Shown: positions 1-9,836, counted from the stretch's first letter. The stretch: 64,000 bases of DNA from Siphonodentalium dalli (GCA_032622095.1 CP136061.1:64173127-64237126); one strand, 5' to 3'. Numbers and translations: made by a program. Notes: generated by a model not told the origin, from the sequence alone.

Positions 1-2
1 TT

Positions 3-404
3 TATGCACACTTCCGTTTGCGTGGAATTAAGTGCTGGTTTTATATTGATGATTCGTTAGTTGCAAATGCAGACTACTCGATCTGCCACGAGCAAACAGA
101 ATATATAACCGACGTGTTGCAATCACTAGGATTTTTAATAAATTGGGGCAAATCAATCTGCCAGCCGACTCGGACCATAACTTACCTTGGCTTCATTATT
201 GATTCGGTAAAATATAAGGTTTTTCTGCCAGAAAGTAAACTAGCTAAAATACGAGCAGTTTCCATTCGATTACTTTCTCTTGAGTATGTAAAACTCAGAG
301 ATCTTGCTCATCTTATTGGGCTTTATGTGTCATCTTGCAGAGCTATTTGTCTCGGTAAACTTTATTACAGAGCTCTAGACCATGATAAAACGACTTCTTT
401 ATAA
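3..404 (+). pseudogene. DIRS-type retrotransposon reverse transcriptase, C-terminal part (cut by window edge)
   Basis: The frame is already open at the left edge, so the N-terminal part of the polymerase lies outside the window. The catalytic YIDD box is at 42-53, followed by the LGF/LGFII segments that follow the active site in DIRS/Gypsy-like reverse transcriptases. The frame ends at TAA 402-404. Translation continues in the same frame to a TGA at 453-455 and then into the RNase H frame at 483, including a QWWLDN segment normal for this linker. The ORFs are therefore separated by two nonsense codons and no frameshift, which marks a decayed copy. Role in the family: reverse transcription of element RNA. 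Element type is inferred from the downstream RNase H, methyltransferase-like and tyrosine recombinase domains. Confidence 0.85.
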
Positions 405-455
405 AAAAACAGTAATAACTTTGATGCATATTGTGCGCTCTCAGCTGAAAGCTGA

Positions 456-1493
456 GTAGAAATTCAGTGGTGGCTGGACAATATGGACAAACATTATGGT
501 CAGTTGATCCGAAAAGGTCCTGAGTCAGTCGATTTACACACAGACTCCAGCCTCATTGGATGGGGAGCCTGTTGTAATAGCCAATCGGCCAACGGACGAT
601 GGCCATCCTCCCTTCAAAATGAGAACATTAACTATTTGGAATTACTAGCTATTTTCTATGGTCTGAAGTCTTTATGTTCTCAGTTTCTGGATCAACACAT
701 CGTTATCAGATCTGATAATTCCACAGCGATTAGCTATATTACCAATGTCGGAGGACGAGTGCCTAAGTTACACGCATTAACCATTGACATAATGGAATGG
801 GCATATACCCGTGATTTGGAGCTCTCAGGCTATCATATTCAAGGAAAATTTAATATGGAACCTGATCGTTTATCTCGACAGTTCAATGACTCATGGGAAT
901 GGAAATTGAACGTCAAGGCTTTTCGTGTTATCGCAAATACCTTTTTCATGCCAGATATTGATCTTTTTGCGACATATAACAATCACCAACTTGAGAACTA
1001 TGTGTCCTGGCAACCAGATCCACGAGCTTCTTATATTGATGCCTTTAGCCTGACCTGGCAGAAATACTCAATTTATGCTTTTCCACCTTTCAGATTGATA
1101 CCAAGAGTGCTGCACAAGCTGACAGTAGACCAGGTACAGGATGCCATACTTATTATACCTCTGTGGCCAAGCCAGCCTTGGTTCCCTTATCTGATCGACA
1201 TGCTTATCGATTTCCCTATCAGATTTCCCATTATGACCAATCTATTGAAACTGCCACACAAAAATTCTCAACATCCATTGCTGAGAACATTGAATTTGAC
1301 CGCAGTACATGTGTCATCCAATATCTCGAAGATCAGGGCTTTCCATCAGAAACTGCCAAATGTATCCTCCAATCATGGTGACGAGGCACTAAAAAACAGT
1401 ATGACCTCGCCTGGCGAAAATGGGTTCTGTGGTGTCACAAATGGCAAGTCAATATTTTTTCGCCAACTATCCAGCACGTGGCGACTTATTTAA
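456..1493 (+). CDS. DIRS-type RNase H plus DAM/methyltransferase-like domain
   Basis: RNase H occupies roughly residues 15-140 of the ORF starting at 483: an Asp in DLHTDSS, a Glu in NYLELLAIFYGL and an Asp in IRSDNSTAI form the expected acidic triad. Next comes a segment with PDIDLFAT, a PDPRASYIDAFSLTW stretch and YAFPPFRLI, followed by LIIPLWPSQPWFP. In DIRS-like elements this region is described as related to phage DAM N6-adenine methyltransferases, which argues for DIRS/PAT rather than Ngaro (known to lack it); activity here is unproven. The last third overlaps the recombinase ORF in another frame, and recognisable pol-like sequence ends near 1,300. The frame upstream of 483 is open back to the TGA at 453. 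Confidence 0.8.
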   Translation, partial: VEIQWWLDNMDKHYGQLIRKGPESVDLHTDSSLIGWGACCNSQSANGRWPSSLQNENINYLELLAIFYGLKSLCSQFLDQHIVIRSDNSTAISYITNVGGRVPKLHALTIDIMEWAYTRDLELSGYHIQGKFNMEPDRLSRQFNDSWEWKLNVKAFRVIANTFFMPDIDLFATYNNHQLENYVSWQPDPRASYIDAFSLTWQKYSIYAFPPFRLIPRVLHKLTVDQVQDAILIIPLWPSQPWFPYLIDMLIDFPIRFPIMTNLLKLPHKNSQHPLLRTLNLTAVHVSSNISKIRAFHQKLPNVSSNHGDEALKNSMTSPGENGFCGVTNGKSIFFRQLSSTWRLI

Positions 1494-2344
1494 CTTCACT
1501 TTTTCAAACTGGATCGTCCAACAGTCATTTAAATATGATGCGTTCCATGTTGTCACAGACATTTACGATTGTAAATCCATCAGTGGTGATTAACTCACCT
1601 TGTATTTCTCGTGTGATGAAAGGCTTTGCCAATCTCAGACCGCCTAAGCCCCGTTATGTCTGTATGTGGGAAGTATCTACCTTATTAAATTATTTGAAGC
1701 AAATTGAGCTATCAGCTGCCCTTCCATTAAAATCTTTGACCGAGAAATTAACAGCTTTATTAGCTCTCACAACTATACAAAGAGTTCAAACACTCGCAGC
1801 TCTGGACATTACTAAGTTGACCCTGAGACACAATTATGCAGAATTTCGGATTGATACCCCTCTTAAAACAACTTCCATTACCAGGCAAAATCCGGTAGTA
1901 CAAGTTTACGCATATGAACGTCCTGAACTTTGTGTGCTCACTACGCTCAAATATTACCTTAAACGCACTTGTCTCAGGCGTCAAGGCACCCAGCTGCTTA
2001 TTTCTTACAAATCCTTCAAGCCAGTAACTAGTACGACCATCGCTCGTTGGCTGAAAGATACCATGCATCAGGCTGGTATTGACACAAGGGTTTTTCGAGC
2101 TCATTCAATCAGAGGCTCGGCAGCTTCGGCTGCTTACACCACAGGTTTATCTCTAACGTCCATCATGAAAGTGGCTAACTGGTTGAATGCTGACACTTTC
2201 TATAGGTTTTACTACAGAGTTCCATTAACTGATCCAAAACAAGTGTCTGATGCTGTGCTGCATTCCTTTTCAGATGTGGAAGATTTTCCATCTGAAGAAG
2301 AAGGAGGGGAGGACGAGAGGACTCAAAGAGAGGACCGAGTATAA
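1163..2344 (+). pseudogene. DIRS-type tyrosine recombinase (YR), one in-frame stop
   Basis: This integrase catalyses site-specific strand exchange of the circular DNA copy. The ORF at 1478-2344 (288 codons) shows the YR signature: Arg102 (QRVQTLAAL), His209-x-x-Arg212 (AHSIRGS), Trp235 (VANWLN) and tyrosines at 242-246 (YRFYY). The same frame is open upstream from 1163 to TGA 1379-1381 and encodes the expected N-terminal helices (TKKQYDLAWRKW just after the stop), so the true start lies upstream and the TGA is a disabling mutation. It is in a different frame from the RNase H/MT ORF and overlaps it by up to about 330 nt, the usual DIRS layout. The tail is acidic (EEEGGEDE). Confidence 0.88.
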
Positions 2345-2429
2345 ATCTGTATCATTATCTGGGAAATAAATAATTGTCTTGTCAATTAAAATTTGTTTCT
2401 GTCTACATCTGACATCAAACGCTTCAAAC

Positions 2430-2909
2430 ATGCATCTTTTCATCCCGATACTGGGAATGAAAATATGGTACAAAATACCCCTCTCATCCTAGCATCCCTT
2501 GGTATGCGAATGGATGAGAAGGATTTTGTCCATATGAGAATGAACAGTGGAGGGATAAAAGTTCCCTCCCTGTAATAGTCAATACAATAATTTTGTCCCC
2601 GCACCATGTACTCCACTGTTCTTCCCGCTAGTTTGATTGTCAGCATCTACTCTTTTGCTTTAAATGGGCACGGTGCGTGGTCGGCCCAGTGGTTTTGTTG
2701 TATCAGTGTGTGACGTCACACTGAATAGTCTGTGCTCTGCAGGTATTGGATGGCTGGGCCTGACCTAGTTTTCGCCTGCTTTCAATTGAGCCAATTGCCT
2801 GAACTCAATAACAATGCATCTTTTCATCCCTCCACTGTTCATTCTCATATGGACAAAATCCTTCTCATCCATTCGCATCCCAAGGGAGGCTAGGATGAGA
2901 GGGGTATTT
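2430..2909. repeat. DIRS right-end repeats: 84-bp inverted pair and 17-bp direct pair
   Basis: 2473-2556 is the reverse complement of 2826-2909 except at two positions. ATGCATCTTTTCATCCC occurs at 2430-2446 and 2814-2830. Between the arms, 2708-2721 is a perfect 14-bp palindrome with a TGACGTCA core. In DIRS-1 such an internal complementary region is used to circularise the cDNA; assigning that role here is inference. Confidence 0.8.
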
Positions 2910-2911
2910 CT

Positions 2912-3224
2912 TTTGGGGATTAAACTGTAAGACGAGTCCAGTTTCGTGCATATCCGGCTGAATTCTGAGAATGTTTACTTAGTTTATACGAAGTGTCTAC
3001 TTCTTTCTCTTCAATAAATGGTGGTATCTCCCACTCACAGCAGCTCTATTACAATTACCAAAAGGACATTCATTACCACTTTATTTAGGTATATATATTT
3101 ATATAAAATAAACACTTAGAAACTCATAAAAACTATGTAATCTTCATTATAAAAATGATTTTTGAAACATGAACATATTTGGGCATACCTCCCGCAAAAA
3201 TCTCCCGGATTGACATTTTCAAAA
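2912..3224. other. No gene seen
   Basis: AT-rich flank to the right of the DIRS element. I see no coding, RNA or clear repeat signal. Confidence 0.5.
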
Positions 3225-3460
3225 CTTAACAGGTATGTATCATGTATGGGTAGTACAATGTCATAATTTGTCATTCTTTATATCAGATTAAATTAGTTTA
3301 TATCCATTACAAAGTTCTCCCTAGATTTTCTGGATCTGGGATGGTGAAATAACCCATGCTTACTATGGGCAGAACAAAATTTAAAAATAAAAATATAACC
3401 CTCGCCCCCGCATTGATTTTCAAAAACAATTGCCTGAGAATCAAATATATTTTTTTTATT
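3225..3460 (+). repeat. Interspersed repeat shared with 34.3-35.1 kb
   Basis: Shared blocks in the same order: CATAATTTGTCATTCTTTAT then ATCAGATTAAATTAGTT; AATAACCCATG...TATGGGCAGAA; ATATAACCCTCGC; TGCCTGAGAATCAAATAT. In the 34-kb copy the middle is interrupted by another repeat (about 34,404-34,972). Identity of the family is unknown. Confidence 0.6.
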
Positions 3461-3887
3461 CCACACCCATTGACGTGAGTCACATGTATTCAACGGAATC
3501 CCAGCCATTGAATACATATAAGTGTATACCTCTAGTGGGATACAAGCCGGAACTATTCTTGTTGACGTTGTCGTCAAGAAAGATGACGTACATTACGTCG
3601 ATCATCCGCTTCCGGTGATCCCCCCATAATTACTGGTTATTTGTCAGACTTAAATCACAATAAAGGTAGCTATAGTAACAATGAAGGTGACATTCATTGA
3701 TTGAACTTATCTGACTGAACGGTGTAAAACAAATACAGAACACAACTTGCATCATAATCTCGAATCTTTTATCGAATTCGTTGTGGACGGCGCAAAGTTA
3801 TATTTCGCTCGAGCGTAAATATATCCTTGCGCCATCCGCAACTCATTCGATAAAAGATTCTCGATTAAGATGCGCGTTGTGTTCTGT
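3461..3887 (+). repeat. Foldback repeat family, copy 1
   Basis: A long unit ending in an imperfect hairpin at 3735-3887 that starts ACAGAACACAAC and ends GTTGTGTTCTGT. The arms carry TCTTTTATCGAA / TTCGATAAAAGA, and the loop side is built around TTCGCTCGAGCG. Copy 2 follows immediately and copy 3 lies inverted at 26.3-26.75 kb. No ORF is evident. Probably a MITE or foldback element; mobilising family unknown. Confidence 0.7.
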
Positions 3888-3902
3888 CTATTTATTCAAC
3901 AC

Positions 3903-4294
3903 CCAATGAATACATATTAGTGTATACCTCTAGTGGAATACAAGCCAGAACTATTCTTGTTGACGTTGTCGCCAAGAAAGATGACGTACATTATGTCGAT
4001 CATCCGCTTCCGGTGGTCCCCCATAATTACTGGTTATTTGTCAGACTTAAATCACAATAAAGGTGGCTATAGTAACAATGAAGGTGACATTCATGGATTG
4101 AACTTATCTGACTGAATGGTGTAGAATAAATACAGAACACAACTTGCATCATAATCTCAAATCTTTTATCGAACTCGTTGCAGATGGCACAAAGTTATAT
4201 TTTGCTCGAGCTACGCTCTCGCGAAATATATCCTTGCGCCATCCGCAACTCATTCGATAAAAGAGTCTCGATTAAGATGCGCAATGTGCTCTGT
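3903..4294 (+). repeat. Foldback repeat family, copy 2 (tandem with copy 1)
   Basis: Near-identical to copy 1 from the AATGAATACATA block onward, including GACGTACATTA, TTACTGGTTATTTGTCAG and the terminal hairpin (4132-4294). The outer 5' segment of copy 1 is missing, so this is a 5'-shortened tandem copy. Confidence 0.7.
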
Positions 4295-4823
4295 CTATTT
4301 CTTTAGCCTTATCTGTATGTGTTATGAATTAGTTTGTAGTTTCAATAGAAATTTTATTATATTATGTTACACACCACTGTATTTCAGCACTTGTTATTTG
4401 CAATTAAATAAAACTGAATAATACATATATACAAATCTGTCCATATTGATCAGAATATCAACCCTTTATATTCTAGGGAGCTCTGACAAAGACATACATA
4501 ACTGGTGTGCACAATGCAGTTTATGCCCCTCCCCCTAAATATCATATTTTGGGCATGGGTAAGACAAATTGAACCTCGTAATATCTCATTAAATGTCTCT
4601 GTGATTACAGGAAAGCAAGTATATCTCACTTTTGCATATATTTCAATGGAAAATGGATTAAACTTTCAGCATGGCTCGTGAAAACAACATGGCTACGTCA
4701 CAACATTGCACCTGGAAAGAATCCCGAGAAAAGCATGTATTGATATGAAGTCTTTCTAAATAGACAAACTATGTTTGCCATGGGAAATGTCCCTATACAA
4801 GTACCATTAGACAAGTGAATATG
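4295..4823. other. No gene seen
   Basis: AT-rich spacer between two repeat elements. No exon-like reading frame or RNA gene recognised. Confidence 0.5.
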
Positions 4824-4831
4824 TTTACATG

Positions 4832-5658
4832 CAGGGTTGGCGCTGGATGAAAATTGTTTTTTGCCAAATGAAATTATTTTTTGCCAAATTAAAAAAATAT
4901 TTGCCAAATTTAATTGTGCGCATAATTGGGGAAATTATCGTGTTTTTATCTTTGTTAAAAACTAATCACGGACACAGGTAAAATGAGCTACTAGAAAAGC
5001 AAGTTAGTGTTATTAATAAATATCAAATTAGCAATAAATATCTAAGCGACACCTGCCTGGAAACTATGTCTAATGTTGCTACACAGACATCAAGCATACA
5101 TATTATTTCGCCCTGTATTACTGCTGAAATCAACAAGCCATGAATTAATCCGTCGTCATTCACATTCGGTTGATTAACCTATTGTCTTATACTCGCTGGT
5201 AATATAATGCCGAAAATTATTAATACGTGCCATATAATGTCGCCATTAATATGCATTGTTACAATGACTACATGCGTGCATAATCCAAACAGACAAAGGG
5301 AGGATTAACTGTCAAAACAAATTAATAATTACATTTTGTAGTATCTATATTGAGAACATGTTACAAAGTACTTACAACAGCCTCAATGGACAATTTACAC
5401 TTTTTTCTGACTCAGAATTTAACAACGGTCTATTAGCTGTTTGATAAAGTTTTGTGAAAACTAAAGAAGATTACATATAACTGTCGCCATAACACTGCTT
5501 CCAATTGTATTGTCTGTAATTCGGCACACGTAACAAATAATCCACGTTCGATGATGTTTTATGACTATATAGTTCACATCCCATAATTTAATATTGAAAA
5601 TATTAATTAAAATATTTTTTGTCAAATAAAAATATTTCAAGCGGCAGCGCAAACCCTG
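4832..5658. mobile_element. Non-autonomous hAT element with 8-bp target-site duplication
   Basis: Left terminus CAGGGTTGGCGCTG, right terminus (reverse complement) CAGGGTTTGCGCTG: 13 of 14 matching. Flanking 8-mers are TTTACATG (4824-4831) and TTCACATG (5659-5666), one mismatch, as expected for hAT insertion. Three TTTTTTGCCAAAT-like subterminal repeats lie just inside the left end and a degenerate one near the right end. 827 bp, no transposase ORF. The terminus resembles the right end of the hAT-related sequence at 56,217-56,236. Confidence 0.85.
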
Positions 5659-5666
5659 TTCACATG

Positions 5667-6178
5667 ACAGAAAATTGTTAGTTTGGGGAATTTGACTATT
5701 TATAGCACGATGACAATTTTTTCGAAAATGGAACTATTTCGTTTGGCATTTGTGAAGGATCTATTGTGTACAAGTTACAAAATGTACAAGAAAATTTACC
5801 TTGTTTGATCGAATGTGTTCATACATGGGGGAGGGGGATTATCAGGGCTGGGAGGGGTGGAGTTAAAAGCTATTTAACACCAGTTATCTCCCCACCCAGG
5901 GGGGAGATGTCATAGCACACTGGTAATACAAGCCTGTAGGTTTAATACAAAAATAATACATGCAAGTAGGCTTCACAGATTTAATACACAACAATGTAAT
6001 GAGCTTAGACTTTTGAAAAATATACTGAAGGAACTTGTTAATGAAAGTGACACTGTAGCTCAACTTGGAAAGGGAATAATTTCATGTGTTACAGTCAATA
6101 GAGCGATTAGGAATGCGGAAAGTTGAAAGGTCTAAGTAATACTAGATTGTCAACATGAAGAGATATATATAAATTAAA
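5667..6178. other. No gene seen
   Basis: Contains a G-rich stretch near 5,827-5,860 and AT-rich sequence. Nothing supportable. Confidence 0.5.
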
Positions 6179-7025
6179 ATCCAAGATGGCTGCTGACAAC
6201 CATGTTTTCCAATGAAATTCAAAAACATTTGATAGCTTCCATCTAGTATATCAATATCAAGATTAATATCAAGTTTGGTGATGATCAGATGAGGGAAGTG
6301 GACTGTGTTTTATAGCCGAAATGACCCCAAAATGACTTTTTCCCCATCTACATGTCAATATTAACATTCATGACAAATTTCATGATGATCTTACCAAACG
6401 TACGACCTGTAGCCCATGCCAAAGGATTTAGTCATGCAAAGAGTAAAATCCAAGATGGCTGCTGGCGGCCATGTGTTTTGGCCGAATGACCCCAAAATGA
6501 CTCATTCCCATCTATATGTCAATATTAACATAAATGACAAATTTCATGATGATCAGACAAACAGTATGGCCTGTGCCTGTGCTAATGGATTGAATTTTGA
6601 AATCCAAGATGGCTGCTGGTGGCCATGTTTTTTCTGCCGATTGACCCCAAAATGACTCGTTCCCATCTACCTGTCATTGTTAACATCCATGACAAATGTC
6701 ATGATGATCCGACCAAAGGTACAAACTTCGCCCAAGCCAAAGGATTTAGTCATGCAAAGAGTGAAATCCAAGATGGCTGCTGGTGGCCATGTTTTTTGGC
6801 CGAACGACCCCAAAATTACTCGTTCTCATCTACATGTCAATATTAACATCCATGACAAATTTCATGATGATCAGATGAACAATACGACCTGTAGCCCATG
6901 CTAATGGATTGAATTTTGAAATCCAGGATGGCCGCTGGCAGCCATGTTTTTTTCCGAATGACCCCAAAATGACTCGTTCTCAAATTTTATAATGATCTGA
7001 CCAAAGGTACGACCTGTAGCCTGTA
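6179..7025 (+). repeat. Tandem array, five units of about 155-165 bp
   Basis: Units begin with AATCCAAGATGGC-type sequence at 6179, 6447, 6601, 6765 and 6919 (spacing 268, 154, 164, 154). Each then runs through GGCCATGTTTT, GACCCCAAAATGACT, CATCTACATGTCAATATTAAC and ATGACAAATTTCATGATGATC. The first unit is longer by about 110 bp. The open frames here are by-products of the periodicity. A related single unit lies near 51,620-51,780. Confidence 0.85.
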
Positions 7026-7165
7026 TTGTTGATGCCTCACACATGCACGACGGATACCAAGCCATGGCAATAGCTCAAACTTTACAACTAAAGTTGAGCT
7101 AATAATAAAAAATAAGATTCATAATTCAAAGTTATGGAAATTGAGTAAATTTATTAAATTATTAC

Positions 7166-7330
7166 CATCAGCAGCAACAACAACATTCTGTGGATCAGCA
7201 ACACCAGTAAAATCTACGGCAGTTACAATGTACTCAGTGGGTCCAGGCTTCACTGAAGGTTTCAACCAAGTAACTTTAACACGAGTGGCATCCAAGACAA
7301 CTGTCCACAAGTTAGTGACCTGTTGAGGTG
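7166..7330 (-). CDS. Exon: first half of an FN3 domain (last exon seen of the minus-strand EB/EGF-FN3 gene)
   Basis: 165 nt, phase 1 at both ends. Acceptor TATATAG lies before 7330; donor G|GTAATA follows 7166. The translation has the FN3 A-B-C strand pattern: APQQVTNLW, VKVTWLKPS with the invariant Trp, PTEYIVTAVD with the conserved Tyr. The preceding exon ends with a single G, giving GCA (Ala) at the junction, so the frame is preserved. The second half of this domain must lie left of the window, since 1-7,100 holds only repeats. Role inferred: extracellular adhesion/ligand-binding module of a surface or matrix protein. Confidence 0.78.
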
Positions 7331-7392
7331 CTATATAAAAGGAGAAATATATAGGGTCAAAACTTTTGAAAACAAGATCGACAGTCATTTTA

Positions 7393-7783
7393 TTAAAGGT
7401 ACTCAATCCGATTCGATGGTCCCCATATAATCAGATTCCAACAACATTTTTAGAACAGCTGCTTCAGTTATCAGAATCGTTTAATTGCCCAAAAAATAAT
7501 GCTAACCACTGTCAACTATAGTATAAAATTGCCCGAAATGGGTTATTTATTAACATGTTGTTTGACAAAATTTGGCCTTATTATCAACACAAAGCCTCTA
7601 GATTTTAGAGTTATCCATCTTCAACCTCCGTCGGCTCGTCAACTTTTTACTGGGCCACTATTAAGTCTCGAGGTAAAAAATAATAGATTTAAAAAATTGA
7701 GGTGGGTTGAATCAACTATTTTTACCCCCCGAATCCAAATAAATAGTAATTCAGAGGCGCTTAATCGGATTATGCATCTTTAA
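7393..7783 (+). mobile_element. TIR element, copy 1 of a family also at 57.2 kb
   Basis: Ends TTAAAGGTACTCAATCCGATT and, reverse-complemented on the right, TTAAAGATGCATAATCCGATT. The inside shares GCTTCAGTTATC, AATTGCCCAAA, TCAACTATAGTAT and AGTTATCCATCTTCA with the inverted copy at 57,212-57,643. It lies in the 999-bp intron between the last two exons. No ORF; superfamily unknown. Confidence 0.6.
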
Positions 7784-8329
7784 GAATGGTTGTTTGACTT
7801 ATATAAAGAAAAAACATTAAAAAACAATAAAATAAGACAAAATTTAATGTCAATCATCTTGACTCCTAATGATCCAAATGGACAAGAAAATATTTATAGC
7901 AAGTCAGGGCAAATTGGCATTAGAAATACATAGGAAATTGATAATGTTGCTAAATGTTGCAGAAATAACAACACTGAAAACTCAGATGTTGAGAATGACA
8001 ATAAAAACAAAAACATCTTCCTGTACTGGTTTTGAAAATAACTTGCCTGAGAATTTAACATGAGAACAACACCATTTAACACTCATTTGAAATCCCTTGT
8101 GACCTCCATACCAAATTCCGTTGAGATCTGACATCCAGTGGCTGAGATATCTGCTCAATTTGATCCACACACTGACTGATGGACACATATAAGCAATACA
8201 CCAATCTTCGAGTAGAGATAATAAAGGTGTTAGGCTTTGAGACACACAACCTTTTTTTAGAATTCTAGAACTTCATATATTATTTCAAATAAATTTCTAA
8301 ATGAAATAACATAGCATTTATAAACAAAC
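7784..8329. other. Intron remainder, no gene seen
   Basis: Intronic AT-rich sequence. A segment near 8,090-8,205 resembles common dispersed repeat text (CCATACCAAATTCCGTTGAG) but I cannot bound it. Confidence 0.5.
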
Positions 8330-8528
8330 CTTCGACATTGGTCATGATCGTCCCTGTGTAACCAGCATCTGCTTGTCCACCTGAGTATGTGAATATCTTT
8401 ACAGTATATTCCTTGTATGGAAGGAGACCTGTTACATCGAAGTAATTCTCATAAGATGGATTTTCAAATTCACCTTTGTTGATTTTGTTGTTGGCAGATA
8501 CATCACAAGATGGGTATTTGTCGTTAAC
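8330..8528 (-). CDS. Exon: second half of an FN3 domain (minus-strand EB/EGF-FN3 gene)
   Basis: 199 nt, phase 0 at the start and phase 1 at the end. The acceptor is a pyrimidine-rich tract ending GGTTTTAG before 8528, and the donor is GAAG|GTTTG after 8330. The reading (VNDKYPSCDVS, then YFDVTGLLPYKEYTVKIFTYSGG) is the E-F-G strand half of FN3, with the typical L-x-P-x-x-x-Y motif. It lacks the N-terminal half, which matches the upstream exon at 23,377-23,558 that ends in phase 0. The intron between them is 14,848 bp. The end joins in frame to the exon at 7,330. Confidence 0.8.
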
Positions 8529-9324
8529 CTAAAACCGAAAGAAATGAGAATTCAATTAACTAAGTCTTTTTGGCACACAAACACGTGCACTGCACCAATT
8601 ATCCCCCACAAAAATGTTTATGCTGAGCACGGGATTCATCCCTTTATCTGTTTGAAAATGTGTCATTATTGTGAACAATCAACCAGATTAGACCAGATTT
8701 GGTCGTCAATCTAGAGCTACTATAGAACATTTGACATATGGAGATACGGTAATGTATAAAACATGGTGCAACAAGAGCACTGCACCATGAATCCCCCACG
8801 TTGAGGTGTATTAATTTTTTGGGGTGGCTCAAATCAAAAGATGTCTAATTCTCGCCTGCGATCACTCAGAACTATGATATAGAGATAGAAGTTGTGATCT
8901 ACATGTCAAGGCAAATGACCTTAAGCTGTCAAGGGCAATAATTCTAGGAAATATGACAGAAAAAAACCTGTTGCTTGTAGGTATTTCCTTCATCCCATTG
9001 TGGTTCAAGAATATACTGAAGAACATTCACATCCAATCCAAAATGATGGAGACACAGGGCCAGATGTATTTTTCAATATAAGTGTTATAACTTTAGAAGA
9101 AATGAAATGACAAAACCTGTTGTATGTGGATATTGTTAACCCACGCTGCCTCATAAGCGCACTAAAGATTATTCAAACAAGATCCAATGTTGGGATGGAT
9201 TAATTTTTGGGATAATGGTCAAAATTGTACAAAACATGAATGGACAAAACCTGTTTTGCGATATTCCCATTATAATTTATCCACTGAATATGGCCAACAT
9301 GGCCGATACAGGTATGGACATATT
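8529..9324. other. Intronic, no gene seen
   Basis: Left part of the 14.8-kb intron, directly beyond the 3' end of the LINE fragment. Part may be LINE 3' UTR. No other signal. Confidence 0.45.
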
Positions 9325-9836
9325 TTACACTAGACGCTTTATTTTGTTGATTGTTATGAAATCGACGTGGATTTTGAAAGTTGCATATAATGTGTGGGGT
9401 ATGGAATTTATTATCTGATTGGAATAGATAATTTCTAAAATATATTCCTGAATCCTTCCACGAATTAAAGTTGATAGACGATCTCTGATTTTTATGTTCG
9501 GATTATTCCAGATAGTTGAGGCGATAATATTACTATTTGCATTATTTAGTCGCATAAATTTACACATACGCGGAAGACATCTCTCCAAAATGGATTTGGG
9601 AACTTGTCTGTTTGCTTTACAATATAATTTGCGTAGTATGTGAGAAGGAGTGGGTCGTTTAAGAGGGGTGGTATTGCATAGTGAAGCCCACTTCGATTGT
9701 TTGCAAATCAAACATGGTATCCAGGTAATTTTCATGGCGCCATCAAAGTTTTCAACATTAATCATCTTCAAACCTCCGTACATATGGTCGGCACATAATT
9801 GTTTTCTTTTTATTCTATCGCGTTTGGAATTCCAAA
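9325..9836 (-). pseudogene. L1/Tx1-like LINE ORF2, C-terminal fragment
   Basis: Recognisable post-RT domain of the L1/Tx1 group: FIWNSKRDRIKRKQL, then YGGLKMINVENFDGAMKITW, closely following the family pattern FIWN..k..rikr...GGLkmi....f..alKi.W. The ORF is open to 9894, but the residues before FIWN match a repeat also present at 14,955 and are not LINE. The coding boundary is therefore near 9,836. It looks like the direct continuation of the LINE at 20,070-22,660, which stops just before this motif (see findings). It ends at a stop near 9,325. Confidence 0.75.

Larger units (their letters stand above)
1..2911 (+). mobile_element. DIRS-like retrotransposon, 3' two-thirds
   Basis: Order RT, RNase H, methyltransferase-like, tyrosine recombinase, then a structured 3' end. 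The right part carries an 84-bp inverted repeat (2473-2556 against 2826-2909, 2 mismatches) and a 17-bp direct repeat (2430-2446 and 2814-2830), in keeping with an internal complementary region plus right inverted terminal repeat as known for DIRS-1. The right boundary near 2909-2911 is inferred from the end of this repeat. The left end, gag ORF and left terminal repeat lie outside the window. At least three stop codons (402, 453, 1379) make it non-autonomous. Confidence 0.8.

Noticed and set aside
1760-2104. 114-codon minus-strand frame
   Set aside because: Antisense shadow of the DIRS tyrosine recombinase.
3735-3887. Could the foldback hairpin be a microRNA or other RNA gene?
   Set aside because: It is too long, repeated three times with its flanks, and behaves as a mobile repeat.
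6416-6904. Overlapping plus-strand frames with similar sequences
   Set aside because: By-products of the five-unit tandem array, not a repeat protein.
6179-7025. CRISPR-like array
   Set aside because: Repeats are contiguous 155-165 bp units with no spacer/repeat division, in clearly eukaryotic DNA.
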